Positions 17,052 to 26,213 of a DNA stretch of 64,000 nt are shown piece after piece. Made by a program: the position numbers and the translations under genes. Every line of letters begins with the position of its first letter. Within the stretch, counting starts at the first letter, position 1. Source of the stretch: Acidimicrobiales bacterium (GTDB lineage Bacteria > Actinomycetota > Acidimicrobiia > Acidimicrobiales > Palsa-688); NCBI GenBank assembly GCA_036378675.1, contig DASUWA010000054.1, forward strand, positions 62,001 to 126,000, given 5' to 3'. The notes under the pieces were generated by a model. The model was not told the origin of the DNA. It worked only from the letters and a program-made list of their open reading frames with translations, and searched no databases.

Positions 17052-17238
17052 ACAGTTCGTCGTCCATTTCATGCGCCGCGGCGTGGGTCGCGGGATCGGA
17101 CGGGTCGCCCACGAAGATCGCCAACCTTCCCTTGCCTTCTTCGACGGGGGTAGCAACGGTCTCCTCGTTGACGATCAACACGACGTTCCTCCCTCGCCGG
17201 ACCAGTTCGAGCGCCTCGGCAGGGTCGTCGGTCACCAC
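17035..17238 (-). CDS. Small conserved-looking protein, function unknown
   Basis: 67 residues from a GTG. An alpha/beta start (DDPAEALELVRRGRNVVLIVNE) is followed by an acidic, Ala/His-rich tail. No motif is recognised. It overlaps the 3' end of the BrkB-like gene tail to tail. Codon use and the compact fold-like pattern favour a real gene. Confidence 0.55.
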   Translation of the reverse strand: MVTDDPAEALELVRRGRNVVLIVNEETVATPVEEGKGRLAIFVGDPSDPATHAAAHEMDDELFSSRR

Positions 17239-17254
17239 GGTGCCAGCCTAAGCC

Positions 17255-17319
17255 GGTGAAGGTGCCCGATGAACATCCTTGATGAAAGTCCCTAATGAAC
17301 GTGCCGAATAAACGTGACA
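17255..17319. repeat. Five-unit 13-bp repeat in the leader of the oligopeptidase gene
   Basis: Five imperfect 13-bp units at 17255, 17268, 17281, 17294 and 17307, related to (G/A)ATGAACGTGCCC. They end 10 bp before the ATG of the oligopeptidase gene and fill the whole gap between it and the divergent small gene. Confidence 0.7.
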
Positions 17320-17329
17320 GTCTCTTGCA

Positions 17330-19477
17330 ATGACTTCAACGGACCGGGTCCAGCCGAACCGCACGCAGCCTCCGCTGGCCCCGCGGCGCCCGCACGTCCT
17401 CTCCACCCACGGCAAAGAACGGGTCGACGACTGGTACTGGCTCCGGGACCGCGACGACCCTGAAGTAATCGCGTATCTCGAAGCGGAAAACGAATACGCC
17501 GCCGCAGTCCTCTCCCCCACCGAGAAGCTTCAACACGAGCTGTTCGAGTCGATCCGTTCGCGCGTCGTCGAGACCGACGCTGGCGCCGCGATCCGCCACG
17601 GTGCGTGGTGGTACTTCACCCGAACGTTCGAGGGGCGGCAGTATCCGTTGCTTTGCAGGCTGCCCGACATCAACAGGTCGCTCGACGCCGAACGGATCAC
17701 ACAGTCGACCCGATCGGGTACTGCTTCGGGAGAGGCTGTCCTGCTCGACGAAAACGACCTGGCGACCGGCGACTACATGGCCGTCGGGGTTCTCGACATC
17801 AGCCCCGACCATCGCCTGCTCGCTTACGCGGTCGATGACGACGGCTCCGAGCTCTACAAGCTCAGGTTCCGCGACCTCGATACAGGTGATGATCTAGCCG
17901 ACGGGATCGAGGGCGTCTACTACGGCTCGGCCTGGTCCACCGACAACTCGACCTTCTATTACACGCGTCCCGACGAGGCGATGCGTCCGTTCCAGGTGTG
18001 GCGGCACCGGCTCGGCGCGACCGGTAGTAACCAGGACGAGTTGGTGTTCGAGGAGAACGACGAGCGCTTCTTCGTCAGCGTGGCTTTGACCCGCACCGAA
18101 ACCCGCATCGTCATCCACTCTTCGAGCTCGACTACGTCGGAGGCCCTGTGGGTGGATGCCGCCGACCCGAACGGCGATGCCACGATCATTCTCCCGCGTG
18201 AAGACGGCGTTGAATACGACGTCGAGCACGACGGGGACTCGTGGCTGGTACGCACGAATCGAGCGGCTGCGGACGGCTCGCCCCGCACCAACTTCGCTCT
18301 TTTTCGTCTTCAGGAATCCAGTCACGATCCAGCGGAACTCGAAGAGGTCATCTCCCACCGCGCAGATGTCACGCTCGAGTCCGCAGACGCATTCGCTGCG
18401 CACATCGTCGTGTGGGAACGACACCAGGCAGACGGGCTGGAACGACTGCGGATCATGCCCCGTTCCGGGACCGGCCAGCACATCGTCGAGCAGGCGGAAC
18501 CCGTCTACACGCTGTCGCCCGAGTCAAACCCCGAATGGGACTCGACCTCGTACCGGTTCGGGTACACGTCGCTCGCGGTGCCGGCCAGTTCGATCGAGTA
18601 CGACCTGACCACCCGGCAGAGACGGGCGGTGTGGACGCAGCTGGTGCGGGGCTTCGATACTGCTGCATACCGGACCGAACGATTGTGGGCGAAGGCACCT
18701 GACGGAACTCTCGTCCCGATCTCGCTGGTCGCGCCGAAGGACGCCCTGCTCGACGGATCGGCTCCCTGCTTCCTCTACGGATACGGCGCCTACCAGGTGC
18801 CGGTGGACCCCTCGTTCTCGCCGGTCAGGGCGAACCTGATGGAGCGCGGGGTGACGTTTGCCATCGCGCACGTTCGAGGCGGGGGCGACCTTGGAAGGTC
18901 TTGGTATGAGACGGGGAGGCTGGAGCACAAGGCGAATACGTTTTCGGACTTCATTGCCGCGGCGACGTTCCTCATCGACTCGGGTTGGGTCGATCAAGCT
19001 AAGCTGGTGGCTCGCGGAGGAAGCGCCGGCGGTCTGCTTATGGGCGCGGTCACCAACACGCGTCCCGACCTTTGGCGTGCGATTGTGGCCGAGGTTCCCT
19101 TCGTGGACGTCGTCACGACAATGTGCGATCCGTCGCTCCCGTTGACGGTGACCGAATGGGACGAGTGGGGCGACCCGCTGCACGACGAGGCTGCGTACGA
19201 TCGGATGCTTTCCTACTCGCCGTACGACAACGTCGAGCCCAAGGACTATCCCGCCATGTTCGTGACCGCCGGCCTGAACGATCCTCGGGTCGGCTTCTGG
19301 GAGCCGGCCAAATGGGTCGCCAAGCTACGGTCGGTCGGAGCGGGAAAGGGCGACCGACCGATCCTGCTCAGAACCGAGATGGGCGCGGGCCACAGAGGTT
19401 CGACCGGGCGCTACCACACTTGGCGAGATGAGGCCAGGATTCAGGCGTTCATGCTGTGGCAGATGGGTCTGGCATGA
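17330..19477 (+). CDS. ptrB: Oligopeptidase B (prolyl oligopeptidase family S9A)
   Basis: 715 residues, the usual length. It cuts short peptides after basic residues. An N-terminal beta-propeller (about 80-420) covers the C-terminal alpha/beta-hydrolase domain with catalytic Ser565 (GGSAGGLL), Asp651 (GLNDPRV) and His688 (GAGHRGSTGRY). There is no signal peptide, so it is cytoplasmic. Its end overlaps the convergent FtsH-like gene by 29 bp. Confidence 0.95.
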   Translation: MTSTDRVQPNRTQPPLAPRRPHVLSTHGKERVDDWYWLRDRDDPEVIAYLEAENEYAAAVLSPTEKLQHELFESIRSRVVETDAGAAIRHGAWWYFTRTFEGRQYPLLCRLPDINRSLDAERITQSTRSGTASGEAVLLDENDLATGDYMAVGVLDISPDHRLLAYAVDDDGSELYKLRFRDLDTGDDLADGIEGVYYGSAWSTDNSTFYYTRPDEAMRPFQVWRHRLGATGSNQDELVFEENDERFFVSVALTRTETRIVIHSSSSTTSEALWVDAADPNGDATIILPREDGVEYDVEHDGDSWLVRTNRAAADGSPRTNFALFRLQESSHDPAELEEVISHRADVTLESADAFAAHIVVWERHQADGLERLRIMPRSGTGQHIVEQAEPVYTLSPESNPEWDSTSYRFGYTSLAVPASSIEYDLTTRQRRAVWTQLVRGFDTAAYRTERLWAKAPDGTLVPISLVAPKDALLDGSAPCFLYGYGAYQVPVDPSFSPVRANLMERGVTFAIAHVRGGGDLGRSWYETGRLEHKANTFSDFIAAATFLIDSGWVDQAKLVARGGSAGGLLMGAVTNTRPDLWRAIVAEVPFVDVVTTMCDPSLPLTVTEWDEWGDPLHDEAAYDRMLSYSPYDNVEPKDYPAMFVTAGLNDPRVGFWEPAKWVAKLRSVGAGKGDRPILLRTEMGAGHRGSTGRYHTWRDEARIQAFMLWQMGLA

Positions 19478-21344
19478 TCTCGGGATCATCGGTCTCGGCC
19501 TGCCTGGTATCGATCAGCGCGTCCCGGAGGTCGACGATGTTGCCTTCGCCGTCCTTGGCCATGTACGCCGCCTCGAGCACCGAGGTGATCTCGTCGCCGA
19601 TGAGCTCTTCCTTCTCGAGCAGCGCGTCTCGGAGCGCCTCGACGAGATAGCTGTAGCGAGAGAGGATCACCCTCACGTCCTCTCGGGCTGCGTCGAGGAT
19701 GGCGTCGACCCGTTCCCTGCACGACTCGTCTGACAGGACCTTCGCCACGATGTTCGGGGACCCTGGCGCCCGTACCGCGTCCAGGGAGATGAGCGAACCG
19801 GACATGCCGAAGCTTCCGACCATCTGAGCGGCCGCCTCCGTCGCTGCCTGGAGATCACCGGACACACCGCTGCTCGTATCGCCGAAAAACAGCTCCTCCG
19901 CAACCAGACCGCCCATGGCGACGCGGATGAGAGCCTCGATCTCGGCTTTTGTTTTCGTCCAGCGCTCTTCAGGCTCGGAGTGGGCAAGGAGGCCCAGGGC
20001 GGAGGACCTCTTGATGATCGACAGCACCTCGAGGTTCCGTTCTGGTGCCACGAGCCAGGCGACGGTCGCGTGGCCGGCTTCGTGGGTGGCGATCGTCAGG
20101 CGTTCCTTCTCGGCGTAGGTGACCGGCTGTGCGAGGCCCAGCTCCGTTGTCATCTTGGCCTTCTGGATGTCGTCCCAGGAGAGGCTCTCTGCCCCGCGCC
20201 GCAAGGCCCACACCAGGGACTCGTCGAGAAGATGCTCGATCATCACTGGCGAGTAGCCGTAGCTCGAGGCGGCCAGCTGGTCGCGGAGGCCCGGGTCGTC
20301 GAGTTCGGGCGAGTGCGCTTTGCGGGCGAGGTAGTAGTCGAAGATCTCGCGCCTGCCGACGCGTCCGGGAAGGTCGACGGTGATCGTCCGGTCAAAGCGC
20401 CCGGGGCGGAGCAAAGCGGGATCGAGGTCGCCGGCGCGGTTGGTAGCCCCGATTACCAGGATGTTCGCCGGCGATGCGAGCGGCTTGCGGATCCGGTGGT
20501 TTCGCGGGAGCCACCGGTTGACCAAGTCGATCCACAGGCCTGCGATTCGGATGCCGAAAGGCGGCTGGTCGAACGACTGAAGCTGGATGAGAAGCTCGTT
20601 GACGACACCTGCGATTCCCTCACGGCCACCGCCCGGACCGATCCCGGCGCGGGTCGCACCGATGGCGTCGATCTCCTCGATGAAGCCGATCGCACCGCCT
20701 TCGCGTCGTGCATGCGCCCTGAGGGCCTTGAAGAAGGTCCGGATCTTGCGGTTCGTCTGCCCGTAGTACATCGACTGGAATGCCGACGACGAAACGAAAA
20801 GGAACGGCACGCCCGCTTCGGCTGCCATGGCCTTGGCGATGTATGTCTTGCCGGTTCCCGGAGGCCCCTCGAAAAGGACCGCGCGGCGAGGTGTTCCCCC
20901 CATTCGCTCTTTGAACGTGCGGTAGGCGAGAAACAGGTTCAGCGTCTTGACCACCTCTTCGACGACTGCACCTGCCCCACGTACATCGGAGAGCCGGACT
21001 TCTATCTCTTCGGGCCGGTAAAGGACGTGAGGGGAACGCCCGGCGGCAAGGAGCGGAACCGCGAGGACCGCAACCAGAGCGACGATCAGCAATACAGAAG
21101 GGATGTAGGTGCCTGCACCGGCCGGAAGATGAGGAAGGGGCCAGCGGAAAGCAGATGACGCGCCGCTCAGATCGCCTTGTGCGTAACGGATGCCACCGAC
21201 GAGCGCGCGCGCGACCAACGGCAGGGCGATCACGCCGAGGAAGATCGCCAGCCTTCTCAGCCGCCGCTGTCTGGCTGCCTCGGCTGCGATGGATACGTCA
21301 GCCGAACGTAGAACGTCCCGCCTCGCCAGCGACATCGTCTCCAT
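19449..21344 (-). CDS. FtsH-like membrane AAA+ zinc protease, divergent
   Basis: 631 residues. Two N-terminal membrane segments (about 33-50 and 82-100), an AAA+ domain with Walker A GPPGTGKT (160-167), second region of homology ATNRAGDLDPALLRPGRFDR, and a zinc protease domain with HEAGH (421-425). It should extract and degrade membrane proteins. It is divergent: Walker B reads GFIEEID rather than the canonical FIDEID, the pore loop reads MYYG, and about 25 extra residues (about 263-292) sit before the sensor-1 strand. It is therefore probably a paralogue and not the main FtsH. RBS TAGGAGA before the ATG. Confidence 0.9.
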   Translation of the reverse strand: METMSLARRDVLRSADVSIAAEAARQRRLRRLAIFLGVIALPLVARALVGGIRYAQGDLSGASSAFRWPLPHLPAGAGTYIPSVLLIVALVAVLAVPLLAAGRSPHVLYRPEEIEVRLSDVRGAGAVVEEVVKTLNLFLAYRTFKERMGGTPRRAVLFEGPPGTGKTYIAKAMAAEAGVPFLFVSSSAFQSMYYGQTNRKIRTFFKALRAHARREGGAIGFIEEIDAIGATRAGIGPGGGREGIAGVVNELLIQLQSFDQPPFGIRIAGLWIDLVNRWLPRNHRIRKPLASPANILVIGATNRAGDLDPALLRPGRFDRTITVDLPGRVGRREIFDYYLARKAHSPELDDPGLRDQLAASSYGYSPVMIEHLLDESLVWALRRGAESLSWDDIQKAKMTTELGLAQPVTYAEKERLTIATHEAGHATVAWLVAPERNLEVLSIIKRSSALGLLAHSEPEERWTKTKAEIEALIRVAMGGLVAEELFFGDTSSGVSGDLQAATEAAAQMVGSFGMSGSLISLDAVRAPGSPNIVAKVLSDESCRERVDAILDAAREDVRVILSRYSYLVEALRDALLEKEELIGDEITSVLEAAYMAKDGEGNIVDLRDALIDTRQAETDDPEIMPDPSATA

Positions 21345-21480
21345 GGTTCTCCTATCCTGCCCCGGACCTGCGATGTTTCATTACACCGTAGATTTCACAT
21401 CGGGGACAGAACGCCTTGTTCGGAGATTTCGCGTTTAGTCCGATTCCCACCGGCAATTCTCGGGATTTGTGACCAAACCT
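21345..21480. other. Intergenic gap without a recognised feature
   Basis: About 135 bp, AT-richer than its surroundings, between the FtsH-like gene start and the MBL gene end. It presumably holds the promoter of the FtsH-like gene; I cannot pick out firm -35 and -10 elements. Confidence 0.4.
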
Positions 21481-22308
21481 CTAAAGGTCGAGCTTCAAAC
21501 CTTCGAAAGCGGCGGCCACTTCGAGCCCAGACGGTTCCGCCAAACGTTGCGCATCCTCGAGGATCAGGTCCATGCAGTCGTCACCGTGAGACGGGTCGTG
21601 GTGGAACAGGATCAGTTTCTTCACGTGGGCTTCCTGCGCGACGCGAACGGCGTAGTCGACCGTGCAGTGTCCCCAGTGAGACTTCTGCTCGAACTCGGCG
21701 GGGGTGTACTGGGCGTCGTGGATGAGAACGTCGGCACCCTGCGCGAGCTCGATCACGCTGTCGGCCACGCTGTCCATCCCGAGCGGCGCCTGGTGATCGC
21801 TGATGTAGGTGATCACGCTCGCGCCCCACTCGACCCGATAGCCGACGGTCGGCCCGATGTGGGGAACCGGCCGCACGATGACCTTCGCCGGCCCGAGGTG
21901 CAACTCGTCCTTCAGAACCTCGTGGAAGAAGATGTCTCCGCGCAACTCGCTGTAGGTCACCGGAAAGTAGGGCGGACGGATCAGCCCGTCGATGAGCTCG
22001 GTGAGGGAGGCCTCCTCTTGCTCGGGGCCGTAGATGTCGAAGTGCGCCCCGTGCCGGTCAGCCGGAGGGAAGAACGGCAGACCCTGGATGTGATCCCAGT
22101 GAATGTGGGTGACGAGGGCCGTCCCCCTGAAGCTCCCGTCGACAGGCTGGGTGTCGCCGAAGGCCCTCAAGCCGGTGCCCAGATCGAAGATGATCGGCGG
22201 CTCCGGGCCGTCGGTCAGCGCAACGCAGGCAGTGTTGCCTCCGTAGCGCCTGTTTGCCTCTGAAGGGCAGGGGCAAGAGCCCCTGACCCCATAAAAGGTC
22301 AATTTCAC
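21481..22308 (-). CDS. MBL-fold metal-dependent hydrolase
   Basis: 275 residues. The zinc-binding HIHWDH (68-73), the later His in VPHIGPTVGY, Asp in ISDHQAP and HDAQYTPAEF form the metallo-beta-lactamase site. Overall it is closest to PhnP/RNase Z-like phosphodiesterases of the GVRGSCPCP subgroup, which start MKxTFYGVRGS as this does. The substrate is unknown. Cytoplasmic, no signal peptide. Confidence 0.88.
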   Translation of the reverse strand: MKLTFYGVRGSCPCPSEANRRYGGNTACVALTDGPEPPIIFDLGTGLRAFGDTQPVDGSFRGTALVTHIHWDHIQGLPFFPPADRHGAHFDIYGPEQEEASLTELIDGLIRPPYFPVTYSELRGDIFFHEVLKDELHLGPAKVIVRPVPHIGPTVGYRVEWGASVITYISDHQAPLGMDSVADSVIELAQGADVLIHDAQYTPAEFEQKSHWGHCTVDYAVRVAQEAHVKKLILFHHDPSHGDDCMDLILEDAQRLAEPSGLEVAAAFEGLKLDL

Positions 22309-22425
22309 TCAGGCACCCCCCGGATGATTAACCCGCAGGCTACTTCGACCAGACCGGCGGCTGTAAGCGGTGTGACCGATGCAACACACGGGCGACGAGT
22401 CTGGCACAGCCGGGCCGCGTAGCGG

Positions 22426-22938
22426 CTACGGCCAAACGTCGTCGCCATAAGGGCGGCGACGCTGGGGCGCCGAGTCGCGCTTCCAGACCATCACCCGCCG
22501 GCGGAAGTAACAGACCTCGTCTCCCTGCTGGTTGAAGCCCTTCGTCTCGACGGTCACGACACCGCGGTCCGGCTTGCTCGTCGACTCCTTTTTTCCGAGC
22601 ACCCGGGTCTCCGCGTAGATCGTGTCACCATGAAAGGTCGGCTTCTTGTGGGTCAGCTCCTCGACCTCGAGGTTCGCGATCGCAGACCCGCTCACGTCCG
22701 GCACGCTCATACCCAGGACGAGGCTGTAAACCAGGTTGCCCACCACCACGTTCTTGCCCTGGACGGTCTCGTGCTCGGCGAACCAGGCGTTGGTGTGCAG
22801 CGGGTGGTGGTTCATCGTGATCATGCAGAAGAGGTGGTCGTCGTATTCGGTGACCGTCTTGCCCGGCCAGTGCCGGTAGACGTCACCGGGTTCGAAGTCC
22901 TCGAAGTAGCGCCCGAAGGGACGGTCATACGTCGTCAT
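22426..22938 (-). CDS. mch: MaoC-like mesaconyl-CoA hydratase
   Basis: 170 residues of hot-dog fold. YFEDFEPGDVYRHWPGKTVT, NHHPLHTN and GMSVPDVSGSAIANLEVEEL match the short actinobacterial MaoC proteins found beside ccr and meaA-like genes. The expected reaction is hydration of mesaconyl-CoA to beta-methylmalyl-CoA in the ethylmalonyl-CoA pathway. Context supports this: the methylsuccinyl-CoA dehydrogenase and methylmalyl-CoA lyase genes lie within 4 kb. I use ATG 22938; a TTG one codon upstream is possible. A small hairpin (22947-22960) precedes the start. Confidence 0.85.
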   Translation of the reverse strand: MTTYDRPFGRYFEDFEPGDVYRHWPGKTVTEYDDHLFCMITMNHHPLHTNAWFAEHETVQGKNVVVGNLVYSLVLGMSVPDVSGSAIANLEVEELTHKKPTFHGDTIYAETRVLGKKESTSKPDRGVVTVETKGFNQQGDEVCYFRRRVMVWKRDSAPQRRRPYGDDVWP

Positions 22939-22993
22939 CAAAGCGTGAGGCTATTGCCTCCGGACGCCGGGCCGGTTATGCGAACCTCTTCGG

Positions 22994-23647
22994 GTGATCG
23001 ACCTCGAGTTGCGCAACGACGTCTACCGCCGCCCCCTCGCAACGGCGCTCGACCGTTTAGGGCTGCGCGAGGGGTGGAGGTGCGCGGACGTCGGCGCCGG
23101 CGGAGGAGACGTGACCGTGGCATTGGCCCGCATCGTCGGCCGGGACGGCCGGGTGTACGCGGTCGATTCGGACCCGGAGAGACGAAATCAGGTGGCCGGA
23201 GCCGCCGCCGAAGCCGCACAGGCGCAGGTCGTAGCGCTGACCCAGGCCGGCGAGGAGCTGACCCTCCCCGAGCCGCTCGATCTCGCGTACTGCAGGTTCG
23301 TCCTGATGCACGTCCATGAGCCGGTGGTGGTTCTCGCGAAAATGCGCGCCGCGGTCCGGCCGGGAGGTTGGGTGGTCGCCCAGGAGCCGGTGACCTCCGC
23401 CGGCCGGATCGGAGGCCAACCCCTTTTCATGCCCGGCGCACGACACGCCGACATCGGTGCATTCCTACCGGCCCTCATTCTCGAGGCAGGCCTGGAGCTG
23501 GTCGACGCATGGGCGGAGGCGCCGGCGTGGGCCGGCCCCGGTCCTGTCGCGGACTACTTGCAAGCGATGACCGATGTCGATCCAGAAAATGAGCCAGTCA
23601 TCCTGCCGCCGCTCGTCACAGTCGTGGCCCGTAAGGCTGCTCGGTAG
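22994..23647 (+). CDS. SAM-dependent class I methyltransferase
   Basis: 217 residues from a GTG. Motif I ADVGAGGGDVTVALA, acidic motif VYAVDSDPER and the later DLAYCRFVLMHV/ PGGWVVAQEP segments are typical of Rossmann-fold methyltransferases, with best resemblance to UbiE-like small-molecule enzymes. It is divergent from mch and ends 10 bp before the mcd start, so it is probably co-transcribed with mcd. No link to the pathway is known. Confidence 0.87.
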   Translation: MIDLELRNDVYRRPLATALDRLGLREGWRCADVGAGGGDVTVALARIVGRDGRVYAVDSDPERRNQVAGAAAEAAQAQVVALTQAGEELTLPEPLDLAYCRFVLMHVHEPVVVLAKMRAAVRPGGWVVAQEPVTSAGRIGGQPLFMPGARHADIGAFLPALILEAGLELVDAWAEAPAWAGPGPVADYLQAMTDVDPENEPVILPPLVTVVARKAAR

Positions 23648-23657
23648 TGTGCCCTGC

Positions 23658-25256
23658 GTGAGGGACAGCCCCCCAGATCTTGATGCAGCGCTGGAAGCGG
23701 TCGACCTGGCTCGTTCGGTGATCGACCGCGCCGCGGCCCACCTCGCGGCGCAGGGCGCCGGCGCGGTTGACGAGAACCAGGCAGTCGCGTACGACCTGGC
23801 TCACGCAGCCGCCGCCATCGAAACCGCCCGGGCGGCCATCGAATACGGAGCCCACGGTGAAGTTGAACGAAGGCTGGCGGCCGCCTTCACCGCCGATGCG
23901 ATCTGGGACCTCGCGACACGCTTGCTCGCACGCGAGACCTCGTGGGGTGTCGGAGTCCAAGACCTCTCTGCCGCGGTGCCCTTCGTCGAGGCCTACCGGG
24001 ACCCGGAGTGGCTCGCGCAGCTCGCCGGTGAAGCTGGACCGAGGCACCTGGACCCCGACTTCGAAATGGTCGCCGCCACCTTCCGGCGGTTCGCGGAGGA
24101 CCGGATCGCTCCCGCGGCCGAGAACATTCACCGGCACAACACCGACATCCCCGAGGAGATCATCGCCGGCCTCGCCGAACTCGGCGCGTTCGGGCTCTCC
24201 ATCCCGGAGCAGTACGGCGGGTTCGCATCCGGTGGCGAGCACGACTACCTGGGCATGGTCGTAGCCACCGAGGAGCTGTCGCGGGCATCGCTCGGCGCCG
24301 GCGGGTCGCTGATCACCCGGCCCGAAATTCTGGCCAGGGCGCTGCTTCGGGGAGGCACCGAGGAACAGAAGCAACGGTGGCTTCCTGCACTCGCGAGCGG
24401 CGAGATCATGGCAGGCGTCGCGGTGACCGAGCCGGACTTCGGATCCGACGTAGCAGGACTGACGGTCGCCGCGTCCAAAGACAGCTCATCCGGCGAATGG
24501 ATCATCTCCGGTACGAAGACCTGGTCCACGTTCGCGGCGCGAGCCGACGTGCTGATGGTCCTCGCACGTACCGACCCGGACAGGAGCCTTGCGCACAGGG
24601 GCCTGTCGTTGTTCGTCGTGCCGAAGGAGCGTGCGGACGGGGAAGGATTCGTCTTGCGGCAACCCTCGGGCGGCCGGCTCGAGGGGAGGCCGATCGACAC
24701 CATCGGCTACCGAGGCATGCATTCCTACGAGCTCTCGTTCGACTCGTGGCGCATCCCTGCGGATCATCTGATCGGGGAGGACGCCGGACTCGGGCGCGGC
24801 TTCTACTACCAGATGGAAGGGTTCGAGAACGGCCGGTTGCAAACCGCTGCGCGCGCGGTCGGAGTCATGCAGGCCGCCTACGAGACCGCGCTCGCGTACG
24901 CCAGCGAGCGGATCGTCTTCGGCAGGCCGATTATCGACTACCAGCTGACCCGGGTGAAGGTCGCCCGGATGGCTTCGATAATCCAGGCTTCACGCCAGTA
25001 CATGTACGCCGTCGCCCGGTTGATGGCCAAAGGCGAAGGCGCCCTGGAAGCGTCGATGATCAAGGCTTATGTCTGCCGGGCTGCCGAGTGGGTGTCGCGT
25101 GAAGCGATGCAGATCCACGGCGGCATGGGCTACGCCGAGGAGTACCCAGTGAGCCGGCTGTTCGTCGACGCTCGGGTGCTGTCGATCTTCGAGGGAGCGG
25201 ACGAAACCCTTGCCCTCAAGGTCGTCGCCCGGCGACTGCTCGATCGAGCCGGCTGA
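23658..25256 (+). CDS. mcd: Acyl-CoA dehydrogenase, probable methylsuccinyl-CoA dehydrogenase
   Basis: 532 residues, about 150 longer than a usual acyl-CoA dehydrogenase because of an N-terminal helical extension (about 1-125), which is a hallmark of (2S)-methylsuccinyl-CoA dehydrogenase. The flavin and substrate signatures include GVAVTEPDFGSDVAGL and QIHGGMGYAEEYPVSRLFVDAR. It would oxidise methylsuccinyl-CoA to mesaconyl-CoA, the substrate of Mch next door. I use GTG 23658 (VRDSPPDLD); the reading upstream lies inside the methyltransferase gene. Confidence 0.87.
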   Translation: MRDSPPDLDAALEAVDLARSVIDRAAAHLAAQGAGAVDENQAVAYDLAHAAAAIETARAAIEYGAHGEVERRLAAAFTADAIWDLATRLLARETSWGVGVQDLSAAVPFVEAYRDPEWLAQLAGEAGPRHLDPDFEMVAATFRRFAEDRIAPAAENIHRHNTDIPEEIIAGLAELGAFGLSIPEQYGGFASGGEHDYLGMVVATEELSRASLGAGGSLITRPEILARALLRGGTEEQKQRWLPALASGEIMAGVAVTEPDFGSDVAGLTVAASKDSSSGEWIISGTKTWSTFAARADVLMVLARTDPDRSLAHRGLSLFVVPKERADGEGFVLRQPSGGRLEGRPIDTIGYRGMHSYELSFDSWRIPADHLIGEDAGLGRGFYYQMEGFENGRLQTAARAVGVMQAAYETALAYASERIVFGRPIIDYQLTRVKVARMASIIQASRQYMYAVARLMAKGEGALEASMIKAYVCRAAEWVSREAMQIHGGMGYAEEYPVSRLFVDARVLSIFEGADETLALKVVARRLLDRAG

Positions 25257-25259
25257 CCG

Positions 25260-26192
25260 TCACGACCTTTTCAGGCCGGCTCGCTCGCCTCGCGCGACGA
25301 GAGTCACCGCGACCTTCCGGGACGCTTCGTCGATCATCTCGTCACCGAGCATCACCGCGCCCTTTCGATCGCCTTCCGTCGCTTGGCGGTACGCGTCGAG
25401 CACCTCCCAAGCCCGATCGAACTGCTCCTGCGTCGGCGAAAACACCTCGTTGAGGATGTCGATCTGGTCGGGGTGCAAGCTCCACTTTCCGTCGTAGCCA
25501 AGGATCTGCGTTCTGCGGGCGTACTCCCGAAAGCCCTCCGGGTCCCGCACCTTCACGTAAGGGCCGTCGATGACCTGAAGGTTGTTCGCGCGCCCGGCCA
25601 TGAGGATCTTCATGAACACGTAGTGGAAGTAGTCACCGGGGTATTCGGGGATCAACAGACCGCCCGACAGCGAGGGCATCCCCATCGAAGCGGAGAAGTC
25701 GACCGGTCCGAGGATGACGGTCTCGAGACGAGGCGACGCGGCACAGATCTCTTCCACGTTGATCAGACCCTGCGCGGTCTCGATCTGAGCTTCGATGCCG
25801 ATGTGGCCGGCGGGAAGCCCGCTGTTGATCTCGACTTGCGTCAGCAGCAAGTCGAGCGCGACGACCTGCGCAGCGTTCTGAACCTTTGGGAGCATCACTT
25901 CGTCGAGCCGGGTACCGGCGTTCCCCACCACTTCGATCACGTCGGCGTATGTCCAGCGGGTGTCCCAGGCGTTTACGCGCACGCAGACCACCGCGTCGCC
26001 CCAGTCGTATTTCTGGATCGCCTCGACCACCTTGGCCCTCGCGTCCTCCTTCTCCAGAGGGGCCACTGCGTCCTCGAGGTCGAGGAAGAACATGTCGGCC
26101 GGCAGGGTCGGAGCCTTCGCGAGAAACTTCTCGTTGGAGCCCGGCACGGCATGGCAAGAGCGGCGGGGAAGGAAGCGGGAGCGCTGCGACAT
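25260..26192 (-). CDS. mcl: HpcH/HpaI (CitE-like) lyase, probable methylmalyl-CoA lyase
   Basis: 310 residues of the CitE-like TIM-barrel family. MFFLDLEDAVAPLEKEDAR carries metal ligands; GIEAQIETAQGLINVEEI carries the Glu near the active site. In the ethylmalonyl-CoA pathway this enzyme cleaves beta-methylmalyl-CoA to glyoxylate and propionyl-CoA. Convergent with mcd, 3 bp between the stop codons. The crotonyl-CoA carboxylase/reductase and ethylmalonyl-CoA mutase genes needed for the upper pathway are not in the window. Confidence 0.88.
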   Translation of the reverse strand: MSQRSRFLPRRSCHAVPGSNEKFLAKAPTLPADMFFLDLEDAVAPLEKEDARAKVVEAIQKYDWGDAVVCVRVNAWDTRWTYADVIEVVGNAGTRLDEVMLPKVQNAAQVVALDLLLTQVEINSGLPAGHIGIEAQIETAQGLINVEEICAASPRLETVILGPVDFSASMGMPSLSGGLLIPEYPGDYFHYVFMKILMAGRANNLQVIDGPYVKVRDPEGFREYARRTQILGYDGKWSLHPDQIDILNEVFSPTQEQFDRAWEVLDAYRQATEGDRKGAVMLGDEMIDEASRKVAVTLVARGERAGLKRS

Positions 26193-26213
26193 GGTTCGGA
26201 TGCTAGCGATCCG

